The notes under the pieces were generated by a model. The model searched no databases. It was not told where the DNA came from and saw nothing but the letters and a program-made list of their open reading frames with translations. Position numbers and translations under genes: made by a program. A DNA stretch of 64,000 nt from CAXMRP01 sp965216515 (GTDB lineage Bacteria > Pseudomonadota > Alphaproteobacteria > Rhizobiales > Afifellaceae): positions 3,286,001 to 3,350,000 of the forward strand of contig OZ244173.1 of assembly GCA_965216515.1 (NCBI GenBank). The letters are read 5' to 3'. Shown piece by piece: positions 26,253-35,212 of this stretch (position 1 is its first letter; each line of letters starts with the position of its first letter).

Positions 26253-26592
26253 GGCGATTCCTGCCCCTGATGCCTAGTCTGATATTGGAACGGGCACGCG
26301 GCATTCAGGATGACGAAACCGGCCAAAAAGATGACTGTTTTTGCATCGATTGCCATCGTGGCGTGCCCGGTCCCGATCCGGCAACAAACCGGGCGGTGTT
26401 CCCCGGTCAGTCTGGCTCGACCACCGATAGCGCGCCATTGCGGAAAAAGGCCGGGCGAAAAAAGGCCGGACCGGCACGAACCGGCACCGGTCGCCTCTGC
26501 CGCCGCGATACCGGCTGCCAGACAAGCGGCGAACCGGACAGCGATGGCACGCCCGGTGCCGATCGAGATTTGCGAATTCCCCCAAAACAAGT
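26253..26592. other. long gap between binding-protein and permease genes
   Basis: This 340-bp stretch, together with the hairpin next to it, separates two genes of one transporter that are normally close. A short leftward open frame of 118 codons (26234-26590) crosses it but has no recognisable family and overlaps the permease start, so I do not call it. The stretch carries two near-identical GAAAAAGGCCGG blocks (about 26442-26468) and repeated CCGGCAC. It may hold an internal promoter for the permeases. Confidence 0.4.
26458..26492 (-). terminator. possible leftward terminator or attenuator
   Basis: Read leftward, GACCGG (26492-26487) can pair with CCGGTC (26474-26469), or GCCGG (26485-26481) with CCGGC (26469-26465). 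Either is followed by six T residues (26463-26458). The fold is imperfect. If it acts, permease genes downstream need their own promoter or partial read-through. Confidence 0.3.
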
Positions 26593-26618
26593 GCGGCCCG
26601 CCGTGTTTGGCGGGCCGC
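26593..26618 (-). other. intercistronic hairpin after binding-protein gene
   Basis: GCGGCCCGCC (26593-26602) pairs perfectly over 10 bp with GGCGGGCCGC (26609-26618) around GTGTTT. It begins 26 bp after the stop of the leftward binding-protein gene. On the leftward strand it is followed by CACTTGTTTTG, a weak U-rich tract. Confidence 0.6.
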
Positions 26619-26644
26619 CTGTCTTCAGTTTGGACCGGTCGGAA

Positions 26645-27967
26645 TCAACCCTCGTCAAGCGCTTCCTGCCAGCCCTCCTGCAGTTTGGCCATGGCATCGT
26701 CGATCGACGACTGGCCGGCCCAGACCAGTTCCAGCGTCTTGGCCAGGAAGTTGCCGCCGGAATAGATATTGAAATCGGCCCCGCGGATAATCGGGATATC
26801 GGCGACAGCGGTCGCATAGTCCATTCCGTCGACAAAGGCACCGCGCACCGACCAGGGCGCACCGGCTGTCTTGTAGTCGTCGCGGCCGATGATCGACTTT
26901 CTCGGGCTGGCACCCCGGCCTTCGGTACACCACAGGAAGCTGTTGTCGGAAAGCCAGGTCACCGCATCCATGGTCGCCTGATAACGGCTCGTGTCGCGTT
27001 GCAGGTAAAGCTCCAGCGCCCCGCGCTCGAAATAGGTGACGCGTTTGTCGCCGATCTTGGGGAAGTGCTTGGTGGCAAACGGCAGGCCCTGCTGGATATA
27101 GCCGTTGATGGTCCACGGACCGGTCCAGAACACTGAGCCCTGGCCGGTGCCAAAGGCCTTGTAGCGGTCGGTGACGTCGCGGGTGGAGACCTTGTGTTTG
27201 TCGAAAAGATCGAGCACCCACTGCATCGCCGCCTTGCCGGCGTCGGCGTTCACGGCCACGCTCTTTCCGTCGTCGCTGACCCGCTTGAAGCCCATCTGCT
27301 CGGCGACGATACCCCAGGTTACGGTCGGCTGGACGCCCGATCCGGTCATCATGATACCGGACCGCACCACGCTGTCCCCGTCCATCTTGGTCATCGCCTT
27401 GGCCCATTCGATCAGGCCTTCCCCGTCATCCGGCCAGTCGTCGATGTTCAGGCCGGCTTCCTCGACATGCGCGGTGTTGACCTCCGGCATGATCGACATG
27501 AGATCGAGCGGAACCTGGAACAGTTCGTCCCCGGCATAATTCGGGAACTTCGAGGCGTTTATCGAGAAGTCGGAGAAATCCGATATGTCGAGACCGGAAT
27601 TTGCCGCCAGGTCGTCGAGCGGGACCAACAAGCCGTCACGGACAAACGACGGGCGCGGATCGGTGTTCCAGCCGAAATCCGGCGCGACGCCGGCAGCCGC
27701 TGCTGCCAGCACCTTTGTCGTATAGTCGTCCCAGTTCACCACTTCCATGCGGATCTGGACGCCCTTGTCCGTATGGGCGGCGTTGAAGTTCTCGATCATC
27801 TTCGCCCAGACCTCGCCGTCCGATGCGGCAAGCGGGCTCCAGTGGACAAGTTCGATGAGTGTCTGGGCCGATGCTCTGCTGATGAAGGGCATCGGCAGTG
27901 CCGATACCGCGGCAGCCGATCCCGCAGTTTTGAGCAGTTTCCGGCGCGAAAATTCTGATTTGATCAT
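26645..27967 (-). CDS. CUT1 sugar ABC transporter substrate-binding protein
   Basis: The product is 440 aa. The N-terminus has a twin-arginine-like signal (SRRKLLKTAG) and a cleavage region SRASAQT. The mature part has the type-1 extracellular solute-binding layout of the MalE/UgpB group (ELVHWSPLAASDGEVW, VNWDDYTTKVLAAAAAG). GGAGG lies five bases before ATG 27967; ATG 27970 and 27979 are alternatives. It is the first gene of the leftward transporter operon, divergent from its ATPase gene. The likely ligand is a sugar or sugar acid. Confidence 0.92.
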   Translation of the reverse strand: MIKSEFSRRKLLKTAGSAAAVSALPMPFISRASAQTLIELVHWSPLAASDGEVWAKMIENFNAAHTDKGVQIRMEVVNWDDYTTKVLAAAAAGVAPDFGWNTDPRPSFVRDGLLVPLDDLAANSGLDISDFSDFSINASKFPNYAGDELFQVPLDLMSIMPEVNTAHVEEAGLNIDDWPDDGEGLIEWAKAMTKMDGDSVVRSGIMMTGSGVQPTVTWGIVAEQMGFKRVSDDGKSVAVNADAGKAAMQWVLDLFDKHKVSTRDVTDRYKAFGTGQGSVFWTGPWTINGYIQQGLPFATKHFPKIGDKRVTYFERGALELYLQRDTSRYQATMDAVTWLSDNSFLWCTEGRGASPRKSIIGRDDYKTAGAPWSVRGAFVDGMDYATAVADIPIIRGADFNIYSGGNFLAKTLELVWAGQSSIDDAMAKLQEGWQEALDEG

Positions 27968-28187
27968 CATCTCCTCCATGTCGCCCCGCGCCTTATTGGC
28001 GCAAGTTATCTTGAGCGTCGGAAGATTTGGGGCTGATCTTCTGCGCTCCATGGGTCGATGATGTTCTTATTTTGCCGCCCCGGGGTTATCCGAAAAAGTC
28101 AGGAACTTGACCGTTTCGGCCAATAGCTGTCGCAACAACCAACCTAGTATTGTGCAATCATTTGGCCTGATGGACGGGGCGATGACT
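27968..28187. promoter_or_regulatory. divergent promoter region of the sugar transporter
   Basis: This 220-bp gap separates the leftward binding-protein operon from the rightward ATPase and sialidase-like operon. Promoters for both must lie here. Relatively AT-rich tracts lie at about 28055-28165. I see no strong dyad. The neighbouring GlxA-type regulator (31825-32868) is a candidate controller. Confidence 0.4.
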
Positions 28188-29270
28188 ATGACAAATATCC
28201 GTATCAGCGGGCTCAACAAGGACTTCGGAACCTTCAAGGCGCTGAAGGACATTCACCTCGACATCGGGTCGGGTGAGTTCATGGTGTTGGTCGGGCCATC
28301 GGGCTGCGGAAAATCGACCCTGTTGCGAATTGTCTCCGGATTGGAACCGGCAAGCGACGGCGAGATATTCATTGATGGCAAGGACGTGACCGATTCGCCG
28401 GCGAAATCCCGGGACATCGCAATGGTGTTTCAGAGTTATGCGCTTTACCCGCACATGAGCGTGGCGGAGAACATGGGATTCTCGCTCAAGCTGCGTGGCG
28501 AGGACCGAGCCACAATCGATGAGCGGGTGCGTGCGGCGGCCGCCACGTTGGACCTGACAAGTCTGCTGGGGCGCAAGCCGGCCGCGCTTTCCGGCGGTCA
28601 GCGCCAGAGAGTTGCGATGGGGCGGGCGATCGTCCGCGATCCGAAGGTTTTTCTGTTCGACGAACCGCTCTCCAACCTCGATGCCCAATTGCGTGTGACG
28701 ATGCGCAGCGAAATCAAGGCGCTGCACCAGCGGCTGAAAACGACCGTGATCTATGTCACCCACGATCAGGTCGAAGCGATGACGATGGCAGACCGCATCG
28801 TTGTCATGCGTGACGGTGTCATAGAGCAGATCGGCACACCGCTTGAGCTGTTCGACCGGCCGGCCAACACATTCGTTGCCCAGTTCATCGGCTCGCCACG
28901 CATGAATCTGTTTGCCGGGCGCTTGTCCGACACCGACCGCGGCATTGTTGTCCTGGATCAGGGCGGTCGTCTGCAACTTGCCGGGCCGGTCCCTCCGGAA
29001 GGACCCGATCGGTTGTCGGTGGGTGTCCGTCCGGAGCATTTGACGATGATTGACGGTCCCGATTCGCTGAAGATGACAATCGATGTCGTGGAACCGCTGG
29101 GGTCTCAGATCCAGCTCGGCCTGTCACCGGCAGCCGAAGCGAAAAGCCACTATGTGGCGCTCTTCAATGAGAGGCTCGACGTGCATCCCGGCCAGGAGAT
29201 CGGGCTGGCCGCCGATCCCGGCGATATCCATCTCTTTGACGCGGGAAATGAAACCAGGGTCGCAACCTGA
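28188..29270 (+). CDS. sugar ABC transporter ATP-binding protein (MalK/UgpC-like)
   Basis: The product is 360 aa. The ABC domain has Walker A GPSGCGKST, signature LSGGQRQRVAMGRAI and Walker B VFLFDEPLSNLDA. It is followed by a C-terminal OB/TOBE-type domain (SVGVRPEHL), as in MalK. The start ATG 28188 has GGACGGGG eight bases upstream; ATG 28182 is possible. It is divergent from the binding-protein and permease genes but completes the same importer. The sialidase-like genes follow on the same strand. Confidence 0.93.
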   Translation: MTNIRISGLNKDFGTFKALKDIHLDIGSGEFMVLVGPSGCGKSTLLRIVSGLEPASDGEIFIDGKDVTDSPAKSRDIAMVFQSYALYPHMSVAENMGFSLKLRGEDRATIDERVRAAAATLDLTSLLGRKPAALSGGQRQRVAMGRAIVRDPKVFLFDEPLSNLDAQLRVTMRSEIKALHQRLKTTVIYVTHDQVEAMTMADRIVVMRDGVIEQIGTPLELFDRPANTFVAQFIGSPRMNLFAGRLSDTDRGIVVLDQGGRLQLAGPVPPEGPDRLSVGVRPEHLTMIDGPDSLKMTIDVVEPLGSQIQLGLSPAAEAKSHYVALFNERLDVHPGQEIGLAADPGDIHLFDAGNETRVAT

Positions 29271-29390
29271 GCTTAAACGAAGTTGATGGCCGGGTCGGTT
29301 GAAACAATCAAATTGGTGACAGGAAAGGTCAATCCGGGTCCGGCAAACTGGACGATGATCACACGGCAGCAAAACTTGTAAGGATCCGCG

Positions 29391-30599
29391 ATGATCAAGC
29401 CGCAAAACATAGAACACCACACCATCTTCAAGCATCCCGAGCATTGCGTGAACCAGATTGCCATGCGGCACCTGCGCAACGGCGATATACTCGCGGTCTT
29501 CAACGAGGAGCGTTACCCCTTTCATCACGACAGCGGGCAGACGCTGATCACGCGGTCGAAGGATGGCGGTGTGACGTGGAGCGAGCCCAAGGTGGTTGTC
29601 CCCTGGACCGATACCGAAGGCAACTGGGACTGCGGGATCTGCGAGTTGGAGGACGGCACCCTGGTGGTCAACTTCACGATAACCGGGTTTTTCCGGCGTG
29701 GCGTCAAGCCCGAGGGCGTATCCTGGTCCAACCATCCCCTCACCGAGCAGTGGGGCGACTGGACTTGGGCCTACCACACGCAGGGCTGTCTCGGCACCTA
29801 TGTGGTGCGCTCAATGGACGGCGGCGAGACCTGGACGCGACCGATCCCGGTCAACATCCGTCCGCTCAAGCACGGCGGATGCCGTCTGGGTTGCTGGCAA
29901 TTGCCCGGCGGCGAACTTCTTATGGGTCTTTACGGCCGCATCCTCGGTTACGAGGAGAAAGGCGAGAGCGAATCGACGCGTTCGGCGCTGATGCGCTCTG
30001 ATGACGGCGGATTCAACTGGGAGTACTTCTCCACACTCGCCTTCGATCCGGCGAGCATAATCGACTATGAGGAGCCTGCGCTGCTGCGTCTGAAGGATGG
30101 CCGGCTGGTTTGTTTCCTGCGCACCCACAATCGCCCCAGTGAAGACGCCAAAAACATGGTCATCGTGATTTCCGAGGACGATGGTTTCACCTGGTCGCCA
30201 CCCAAGTGGACAAATATATGGGGCTATCCGGCCGAGGCGATCGCGCTTCAGGACGGACGCTATCTGTGCGTCTACGGGTACAGGCGTCCGCCCTACGGGA
30301 CCTACGGCTGCATATCAGAGGACGGTGTTACCTGGGATCGCGAGAACGAATTTGTCATCCGCGAGGGCGGCGTGCCCGGTCTCACCGATGAGGAGCGGCC
30401 CGGCTCAAGCCGCATGGGCGCCGAACGGGGCAAGTCCCGGGCCGGGGCGATCGATTGGCGAAATCCGGGCGTCTTTCAGCATATCGGCTACCCGACGGTG
30501 GCCCAGGTATCAGACGGGACGATCGTCGCAGCCTATCATGAGTGGGGCGATGATCCCCAGCCGCTGCAATTCTGCCTGGCGACCCGATTCACTTTGTGA
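29391..30599 (+). CDS. sialidase-like beta-propeller protein (BNR repeats), copy A
   Basis: The product is 402 aa. Asp-box (SxDGGxTW) repeats lie at about residues 56-63, 141-148, 203-210 and 261-268, marking a six-bladed sialidase-type propeller. There is no signal peptide, so it should be cytosolic. The N-terminus HPEHCVNQIA and NEERYPFHHDSGQTL replaces the FRIP motif of classical sialidases. It is closely related to copy B at 38322-39530. Position after a sugar importer suggests a glycosidase or lyase acting on an imported acidic sugar. Activity is unproven. Confidence 0.85.
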   Translation: MIKPQNIEHHTIFKHPEHCVNQIAMRHLRNGDILAVFNEERYPFHHDSGQTLITRSKDGGVTWSEPKVVVPWTDTEGNWDCGICELEDGTLVVNFTITGFFRRGVKPEGVSWSNHPLTEQWGDWTWAYHTQGCLGTYVVRSMDGGETWTRPIPVNIRPLKHGGCRLGCWQLPGGELLMGLYGRILGYEEKGESESTRSALMRSDDGGFNWEYFSTLAFDPASIIDYEEPALLRLKDGRLVCFLRTHNRPSEDAKNMVIVISEDDGFTWSPPKWTNIWGYPAEAIALQDGRYLCVYGYRRPPYGTYGCISEDGVTWDRENEFVIREGGVPGLTDEERPGSSRMGAERGKSRAGAIDWRNPGVFQHIGYPTVAQVSDGTIVAAYHEWGDDPQPLQFCLATRFTL

Positions 30600-30605
30600 G
30601 GAATC

Positions 30606-31733
30606 ATGATCGAGGCGCGGCAGGCAAGTCATTCGGTCGTTTACCGTGATGAGTATGCCTACTGCGCCCATCCGCACGCCGCGGTCAGCCGTGACGGAAT
30701 CTGGATGGTTGTGTTCAACCGCGCGCCGCGCCGGCGTTTTGTGCTGCATCCGCCAGAGGAACCATTGTTCCGCAATGTCCTGGTCAGGTCCGACAACCGG
30801 GGCGCCGCCTGGAGCTCGCCGGAGGTCGTTCCCGGCTATGACATCTCCGGCACCGAATGTGCGGGGCTCACCGCCCTGTCGGACGGGTCGGTGCTTATGT
30901 CCCAGTGGCAGTTCGACTGGTACCCCATGGGCCTGGCGCGCCGCCTGCCCGATCAGACCGGCCTGACCTATCCCGATGCATTTATGCAGGGCTGGCTGAA
31001 CTCGCCGGAGCACGAAACCGGCGGCTGGGATGCCGATCCCGCCGGGTTGGCGCCGTGGGTGCGAGGCGGCGGCCGGGCCTGGATTCACCGCTCCGACGAT
31101 GACGGCGCAAGCTGGCGGGAGACCGCGGCGGTCGACACCGCGCCGTTCAGCGGCGGCTATGCCATGCGCAGCGCGGTTGAATTGCCGGATGGCGAAATCG
31201 TGCTGCTGATGTGCGACGTGCCCAACTACAGCGCGGTCTTCGCCATCCGGTCGCGGGATGGCGGCCGATCATGGTCGGCGCCTTCAGCCGTCGCTGCCGC
31301 GAGCGGCCATGCGTTCGAGGAGCCGGCTCTGATCCGATGTGATTCCGGCCGGTTCGTGGCGATCCTGCGCGACAACGTCACGCGCCATTTGCACCAGGTG
31401 ACGTCTGAGGATTCCGGACACACATGGACGCCGCCGCAAAGGCTGGCGGTCGCCGGCTACCCGGCGCACCTCGTGATGCTGGATGATGGTCGAATATTGA
31501 TGACTTTCGGCTGGCGGCAGCCGGACTACGGCATCCGGGCAGTTCTATCGGCCGACGAGGGCGATTCCTGGGACACCGGCAATGTCATCCGCATTCGTGG
31601 CGGTCTGGGGAATCGCAATCTCGGATATCCGTCCACCCTAAATTCTGACAACGGGGACCTGTTCACGGTATACTATGGCGAGGATGTTTCTCGTTGCACC
31701 TGCATCATGGCCACATCCTGGCGGTTGCAATGA
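30606..31733 (+). CDS. sialidase-like beta-propeller protein (BNR repeats), divergent
   Basis: The product is 375 aa with Asp-box-like repeats SDNRGAAW, SDDDGASW, SRDGGRSW, SEDSGHTW and SADEGDSW. It starts six bases after copy A, with GAGGAATC before the ATG, so the two are co-translated. It is clearly divergent from copies A and B and could be a partner with a different linkage specificity. No signal peptide and no membrane segment are seen. FRIP is absent. Confidence 0.83.
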   Translation: MIEARQASHSVVYRDEYAYCAHPHAAVSRDGIWMVVFNRAPRRRFVLHPPEEPLFRNVLVRSDNRGAAWSSPEVVPGYDISGTECAGLTALSDGSVLMSQWQFDWYPMGLARRLPDQTGLTYPDAFMQGWLNSPEHETGGWDADPAGLAPWVRGGGRAWIHRSDDDGASWRETAAVDTAPFSGGYAMRSAVELPDGEIVLLMCDVPNYSAVFAIRSRDGGRSWSAPSAVAAASGHAFEEPALIRCDSGRFVAILRDNVTRHLHQVTSEDSGHTWTPPQRLAVAGYPAHLVMLDDGRILMTFGWRQPDYGIRAVLSADEGDSWDTGNVIRIRGGLGNRNLGYPSTLNSDNGDLFTVYYGEDVSRCTCIMATSWRLQ

Positions 31734-31824
31734 GGACAAGTTGCGTTCGGAGCAGCGGCGTCTTGTGCCAACTGCCGCCGCCAACATGGCTCGGACGGTC
31801 CATCGCGTTGCGAGGTGTGCAGCT

Positions 31825-32868
31825 ATGGGCACTGCGGAGATGAATGCTATTGCCTGTACCCGGGGAGACCGGGATATTGTCCGTTTCGGCTTTATGCTCC
31901 TTCCGGAATTCCCGCTCTATGCCCTTGTCCCGGCCATCGAGGCTCTGCGTATCGCCAATCAGTACGCCGGCAGGAAGATCTACGACTGGCAGTTGATCTC
32001 CGAATCTGAGGATGCGGTCGTGTCGGGCAGCGGCGTTTCCTTGAGCGTCGACACAAAGATCTGTGAAATCGACTGGTTGCCGATCGTGTTTGTGTTCGCG
32101 TGCAATCATCCGACCCAGCATATGTCAAAAAAGCTTCTGAGCTGGCTACGCCGTCTGGCGCGTCATGGCAGTCTGGTCGGCGGGATCGACACGGGAGCGT
32201 TTGCTCTGGCCGAGGCCGGTCTGCTGCGGGGAAGACAGGTAACGCTGCACTGGGAATCCGTGTCGACGTTTCGCGAGTGCTATCCAAGCATCGAGGTCAC
32301 CGAGCAGCTCTATGAAATCGACAACAACCGGGTCACTTGCGCCGGCGGACATGCGACCCTTGACCTGGTGTTGAACATCATCGAGCAGCTCAACGGTTCG
32401 GCGCTGGCACAGATGGTCACCAACGCGTTCGTGGCCCACCGCGAGCGCGAAGGCGCCGAGGCGCAGCGGCTGGAGCCGCGCACCCGGCCCCTCTCCAGCA
32501 AGTCGCCGCTGACGCAAATCCTTCAGGATATGGAGGAGAACATCCGCACGCCCCTTTCCGCCCAGGCGCTGGCGGACCGGGCCGGCGTGTCGGTCCGGGC
32601 GCTGAATCGTCTGGTCCGCGAACAGGTCGGCGATGCGCCGATGAGCTATTATCGCAAGATCCGGCTGCAGGCCGCCCGCAATACGCTGTTCTACAGCGAT
32701 ATCGCGATCCAGGACGTCGCCGCGGCATGCGGCTTTGGGTCGCCGGAGGTGTTTTCACGGAGTTTCAAGTCTCATTTCGGGATTTCGCCGCGCGAGTATC
32801 GGCGGCGTGCGACGAGCGAGGAACTCAAGCGCTACCGGCCAGAGCTTCAACAACGAATAACGCTGTAA
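31825..32868 (+). CDS. GlxA-type transcriptional regulator (DJ-1/PfpI plus AraC HTH)
   Basis: The product is 347 aa. Residues 20-200 form a class-I-amidotransferase-like (DJ-1/PfpI) sensor domain (GGIDTGAFALAEAGLL, CAGGHATLDLVLN). The last 110 residues form an AraC-type DNA-binding domain (LADRAGVSVRALNRLVREQVG, VAAACGFGSPEVFSRSFKSHFG). It is akin to regulators of carnitine, betaine and arginine catabolism. ATG 31825 is preceded by GAGG nine bases upstream. It lies between the sialidase-like genes and the nine-gene operon at 33129-41699, which it probably activates. Confidence 0.88.
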   Translation: MGTAEMNAIACTRGDRDIVRFGFMLLPEFPLYALVPAIEALRIANQYAGRKIYDWQLISESEDAVVSGSGVSLSVDTKICEIDWLPIVFVFACNHPTQHMSKKLLSWLRRLARHGSLVGGIDTGAFALAEAGLLRGRQVTLHWESVSTFRECYPSIEVTEQLYEIDNNRVTCAGGHATLDLVLNIIEQLNGSALAQMVTNAFVAHREREGAEAQRLEPRTRPLSSKSPLTQILQDMEENIRTPLSAQALADRAGVSVRALNRLVREQVGDAPMSYYRKIRLQAARNTLFYSDIAIQDVAAACGFGSPEVFSRSFKSHFGISPREYRRRATSEELKRYRPELQQRITL

Positions 32869-33128
32869 TTGCCGGGGACGGGCACGCGCGGCCGCACGCA
32901 TGCGCGCCGAAATCGGCACCGTCGGCAACGGCCGGACCAGTCGGCAGAAATCGTCAACTCACTAGCCTGAACAGTCATCCGACCCTGCACCCTTTCTGTG
33001 AGACTGAGCAGCCTGAGCGTTGGTCGCGTCAACGGGAGTTCCGGGGCGGAATTCGTTGAATGCACAAGTAAGGGCATTCGGCCGCTGTTCCCTTTGGCGG
33101 GTCCGGTTCGTGTACGGAGGGAGATGCA
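32869..33128. promoter_or_regulatory. leader/promoter region of the nine-gene operon
   Basis: This 260-bp stretch has no plausible gene. It precedes the first gene of a same-strand operon (33129-41699) and should hold its promoter. No clear -10/-35 pair or perfect dyad was found by eye. GGAGGGAG at 33116-33123 is the ribosome binding site for the TTG start. Confidence 0.4.
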
Positions 33129-34091
33129 TTGTCTCCGCAAGAATTGAAGAAGGCTCTGGAGGGCTGTTACGTCACGGTCCCCACACCATTTCATGACACC
33201 CCGGACATGGGGGTGAACGAGGAGGCGTTGCGGGCCTATGTCCGGTTCCTGATCGATGCAGGACTGGACAAGCGCTACGCGACGTTCCTGGCCGGGGGCG
33301 CGGCCGGCGATTTCTCGACTATGACTTTCGATGAGCGTATCCGGGTCGCCCAGATCGTCGCCGATGAAGCAGCCGGCGCGGTCCCAATCGCCATGGGCGC
33401 GCAGACGACCTCGACCCTCGAGCTCAGGCAGTTGGCCCATGCAGCGAAATCCGCCGGCGCCCAGTTCATCCAGGTCTCTTGCCCTTTCTACTTCACCCAT
33501 ACCCAGGGCGATTTTGAGGAGTATGTCCAGGCGGCCAGCGAAGCTGAGCCCGACCTCGGCATTATCATCTACAACACGTTTTGGACGAGCCAGGACCTGA
33601 CCTTCGATATGGTCGAACGGCTGGCCGCGATTCCCAACATCGTGGGCCTGAAATGGGCGGCGCCACGCTCGGACGCGATGGAGTTCGAGGACGTGGTTTC
33701 CGCCTTTTCGTCACGCTTCACGATCATCGACAACAACCTGCTTTTTGCGATGAGTGCGATGCCAGTCCTCGGCGCCCGCGCCTTCGAGGTGCACCAGTGC
33801 AATTTCTGGCCGGAATGGGGAATCAAGCTCGTCGACGAGGTTCATGCCGGCAACTATGCCGAGATCGCCCGGATGCTCGTCGAAGAGGCCAAGCCCTTCT
33901 ACAAGCTCTGGGTCGACATCGAGAAAAACTACACATCCGGCGACGGCTATCTGGACAAGCTCTGCATGGAACTCGTCGGCCTGCCGTCCAGCCGCTGCCG
34001 GCCGCCAACCCGTGACATTCGCAAGCTCTACCGGGACCGTTGCCACGCGATGTTGGAGGCAATCGGCGTTCCGCGCCTGATCGAGAGCTGA
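33129..34091 (+). CDS. dihydrodipicolinate synthase/N-acetylneuraminate lyase family protein
   Basis: The product is 320 aa and a class-I aldolase-type barrel. The Schiff-base Lys is Lys175 (GLKWAAP), and the proton-relay Tyr is Tyr148 in IIIYNT, where most relatives have YNxP. It should cleave or dehydrate a 2-oxo acid through an enamine intermediate. The start is TTG 33129, with GGAGGGAG seven bases away. It is the first gene of a long operon with a second importer, aldehyde dehydrogenase, sialidase-like protein, 2-hydroxyacid dehydrogenase and enolase-type dehydratase. A retro-aldol step giving pyruvate is plausible. Confidence 0.9.
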   Translation: MSPQELKKALEGCYVTVPTPFHDTPDMGVNEEALRAYVRFLIDAGLDKRYATFLAGGAAGDFSTMTFDERIRVAQIVADEAAGAVPIAMGAQTTSTLELRQLAHAAKSAGAQFIQVSCPFYFTHTQGDFEEYVQAASEAEPDLGIIIYNTFWTSQDLTFDMVERLAAIPNIVGLKWAAPRSDAMEFEDVVSAFSSRFTIIDNNLLFAMSAMPVLGARAFEVHQCNFWPEWGIKLVDEVHAGNYAEIARMLVEEAKPFYKLWVDIEKNYTSGDGYLDKLCMELVGLPSSRCRPPTRDIRKLYRDRCHAMLEAIGVPRLIES

Positions 34092-34146
34092 GGCCGGTCG
34101 GCAAGATGCCGTCGGGCCGCAGGGCCAAACCAAGGGAGGATAAGAC

Positions 34147-35142
34147 ATGAATGTAGCAAAAAGCGTGCTTGCCGCGACCGTCGTGCTGGTGACGACCGCG
34201 GGCATTGCCGCCGCCCAGGACGATGTGCGGCTGCGTCTCAACTGGATGTACTACGGCTCCCATGCCGGCTTCGCCTATGGCCGCGATCTCGGCTACTACA
34301 AGGACGCAGGGATCAATCTTGACATCCGCTCGGGCAACGGTTCGTCGTCGGCGCACCGGCTCGTGGCCAACGGCGACAGCGATTTCGCCTACGGGTCCTG
34401 TGGCGCGCTTGTGAACCTCGCCTCGCAGGGCGCCAAGATCATCTCCGTCGGTGTGATTGACGCCATGGGTTCGGAAGCGGTTCTCGTTCGGCCGGATACC
34501 GGAGTCGCTGAAATCGGCGATCTCAAGGGCAAGACACTGCTGACCACGGCCAATGCCGGCGTCAACACGTTCTTCCCGATCGTGCTCGCCAACGCCGGTC
34601 TGAGCGAGGCCGACATCAAGCTGACCAATGTACCGGACGGGGCTCTGGTGTCGAGCTATCTGCAGGGCTCCGGCGGTGCGGTCGGCATACTCGGCGGCAT
34701 CGACGACAAGCCGGCCGAGATAAAGGCCAATGGCGGCGAACCGCCGGTGATTTTCCCGTATTCCGATTTCGGCGTGAACCAGGTCGGCTATTGCATTTCC
34801 ACCCGCAAGGATCTGGTCGAAAACAATCCTGATCTGGTCCGGCGTTTCGTATCTGCGACCATGAAGTCCTATGCCTCCACAGAGGCTGATCCCGATGCCG
34901 CGGTTGCCGCCATGGCTGATATCGTCGGCGGCACGATGGCAGAGGATGAAGGCAAGGCCCAGGCGCGCGCGGTGCTCGACGTGACCCTTGGTCTGCTCTA
35001 TTCGAACGCCAATTCCGAGCGCAAGCTGGGCATCAACGTACCGTCCGACTGGGAAGGGATGGTCGCGTTGATGAAGGAATACAACGATCTCGATCCCAAC
35101 TCCGATCCGGCGTCATTCTACACCAACGAGTTTGTGGAATAA
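34147..35142 (+). CDS. NitT/TauT-type ABC transporter substrate-binding protein
   Basis: The product is 331 aa with a Sec signal peptide (residues 1-24, ending AAAQ). The mature part is of the THI5/NMT1-like fold (RLRLNWMYYGSHAGFAYGRDLGYYKDAGI). The ribosome binding site is GGGAGGA. It is followed by a perfect hairpin and then ATPase and permease. NMT1-like proteins bind small organic ligands such as pyrimidine precursors, sulfonates or phthalate-type acids. The ligand here is unknown. Confidence 0.92.
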   Translation: MNVAKSVLAATVVLVTTAGIAAAQDDVRLRLNWMYYGSHAGFAYGRDLGYYKDAGINLDIRSGNGSSSAHRLVANGDSDFAYGSCGALVNLASQGAKIISVGVIDAMGSEAVLVRPDTGVAEIGDLKGKTLLTTANAGVNTFFPIVLANAGLSEADIKLTNVPDGALVSSYLQGSGGAVGILGGIDDKPAEIKANGGEPPVIFPYSDFGVNQVGYCISTRKDLVENNPDLVRRFVSATMKSYASTEADPDAAVAAMADIVGGTMAEDEGKAQARAVLDVTLGLLYSNANSERKLGINVPSDWEGMVALMKEYNDLDPNSDPASFYTNEFVE

Positions 35143-35169
35143 CGGCCCGTTTGGGGGCGGAGCGGCCCG

Positions 35170-35190
35170 CCCCCGGCAAACTGCCGGGGG
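35170..35190 (+). other. intercistronic hairpin after binding-protein gene
   Basis: CCCCCGGCA (35170-35178) pairs perfectly over 9 bp with TGCCGGGGG (35182-35190) around AAC. It lies 27 bp after the binding-protein stop and 22 bp before the ATPase ATG. No U-tract follows. Confidence 0.6.
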
Positions 35191-35212
35191 TGCACGCGCA
35201 AGCGCGGCAATC

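Noticed and set aside
26234..26590. 118-codon leftward frame in the transporter gap, with a hydrophobic stretch near its end
   Set aside because: No family, no good ribosome binding site, and it overlaps the permease start; kept only as a remark.
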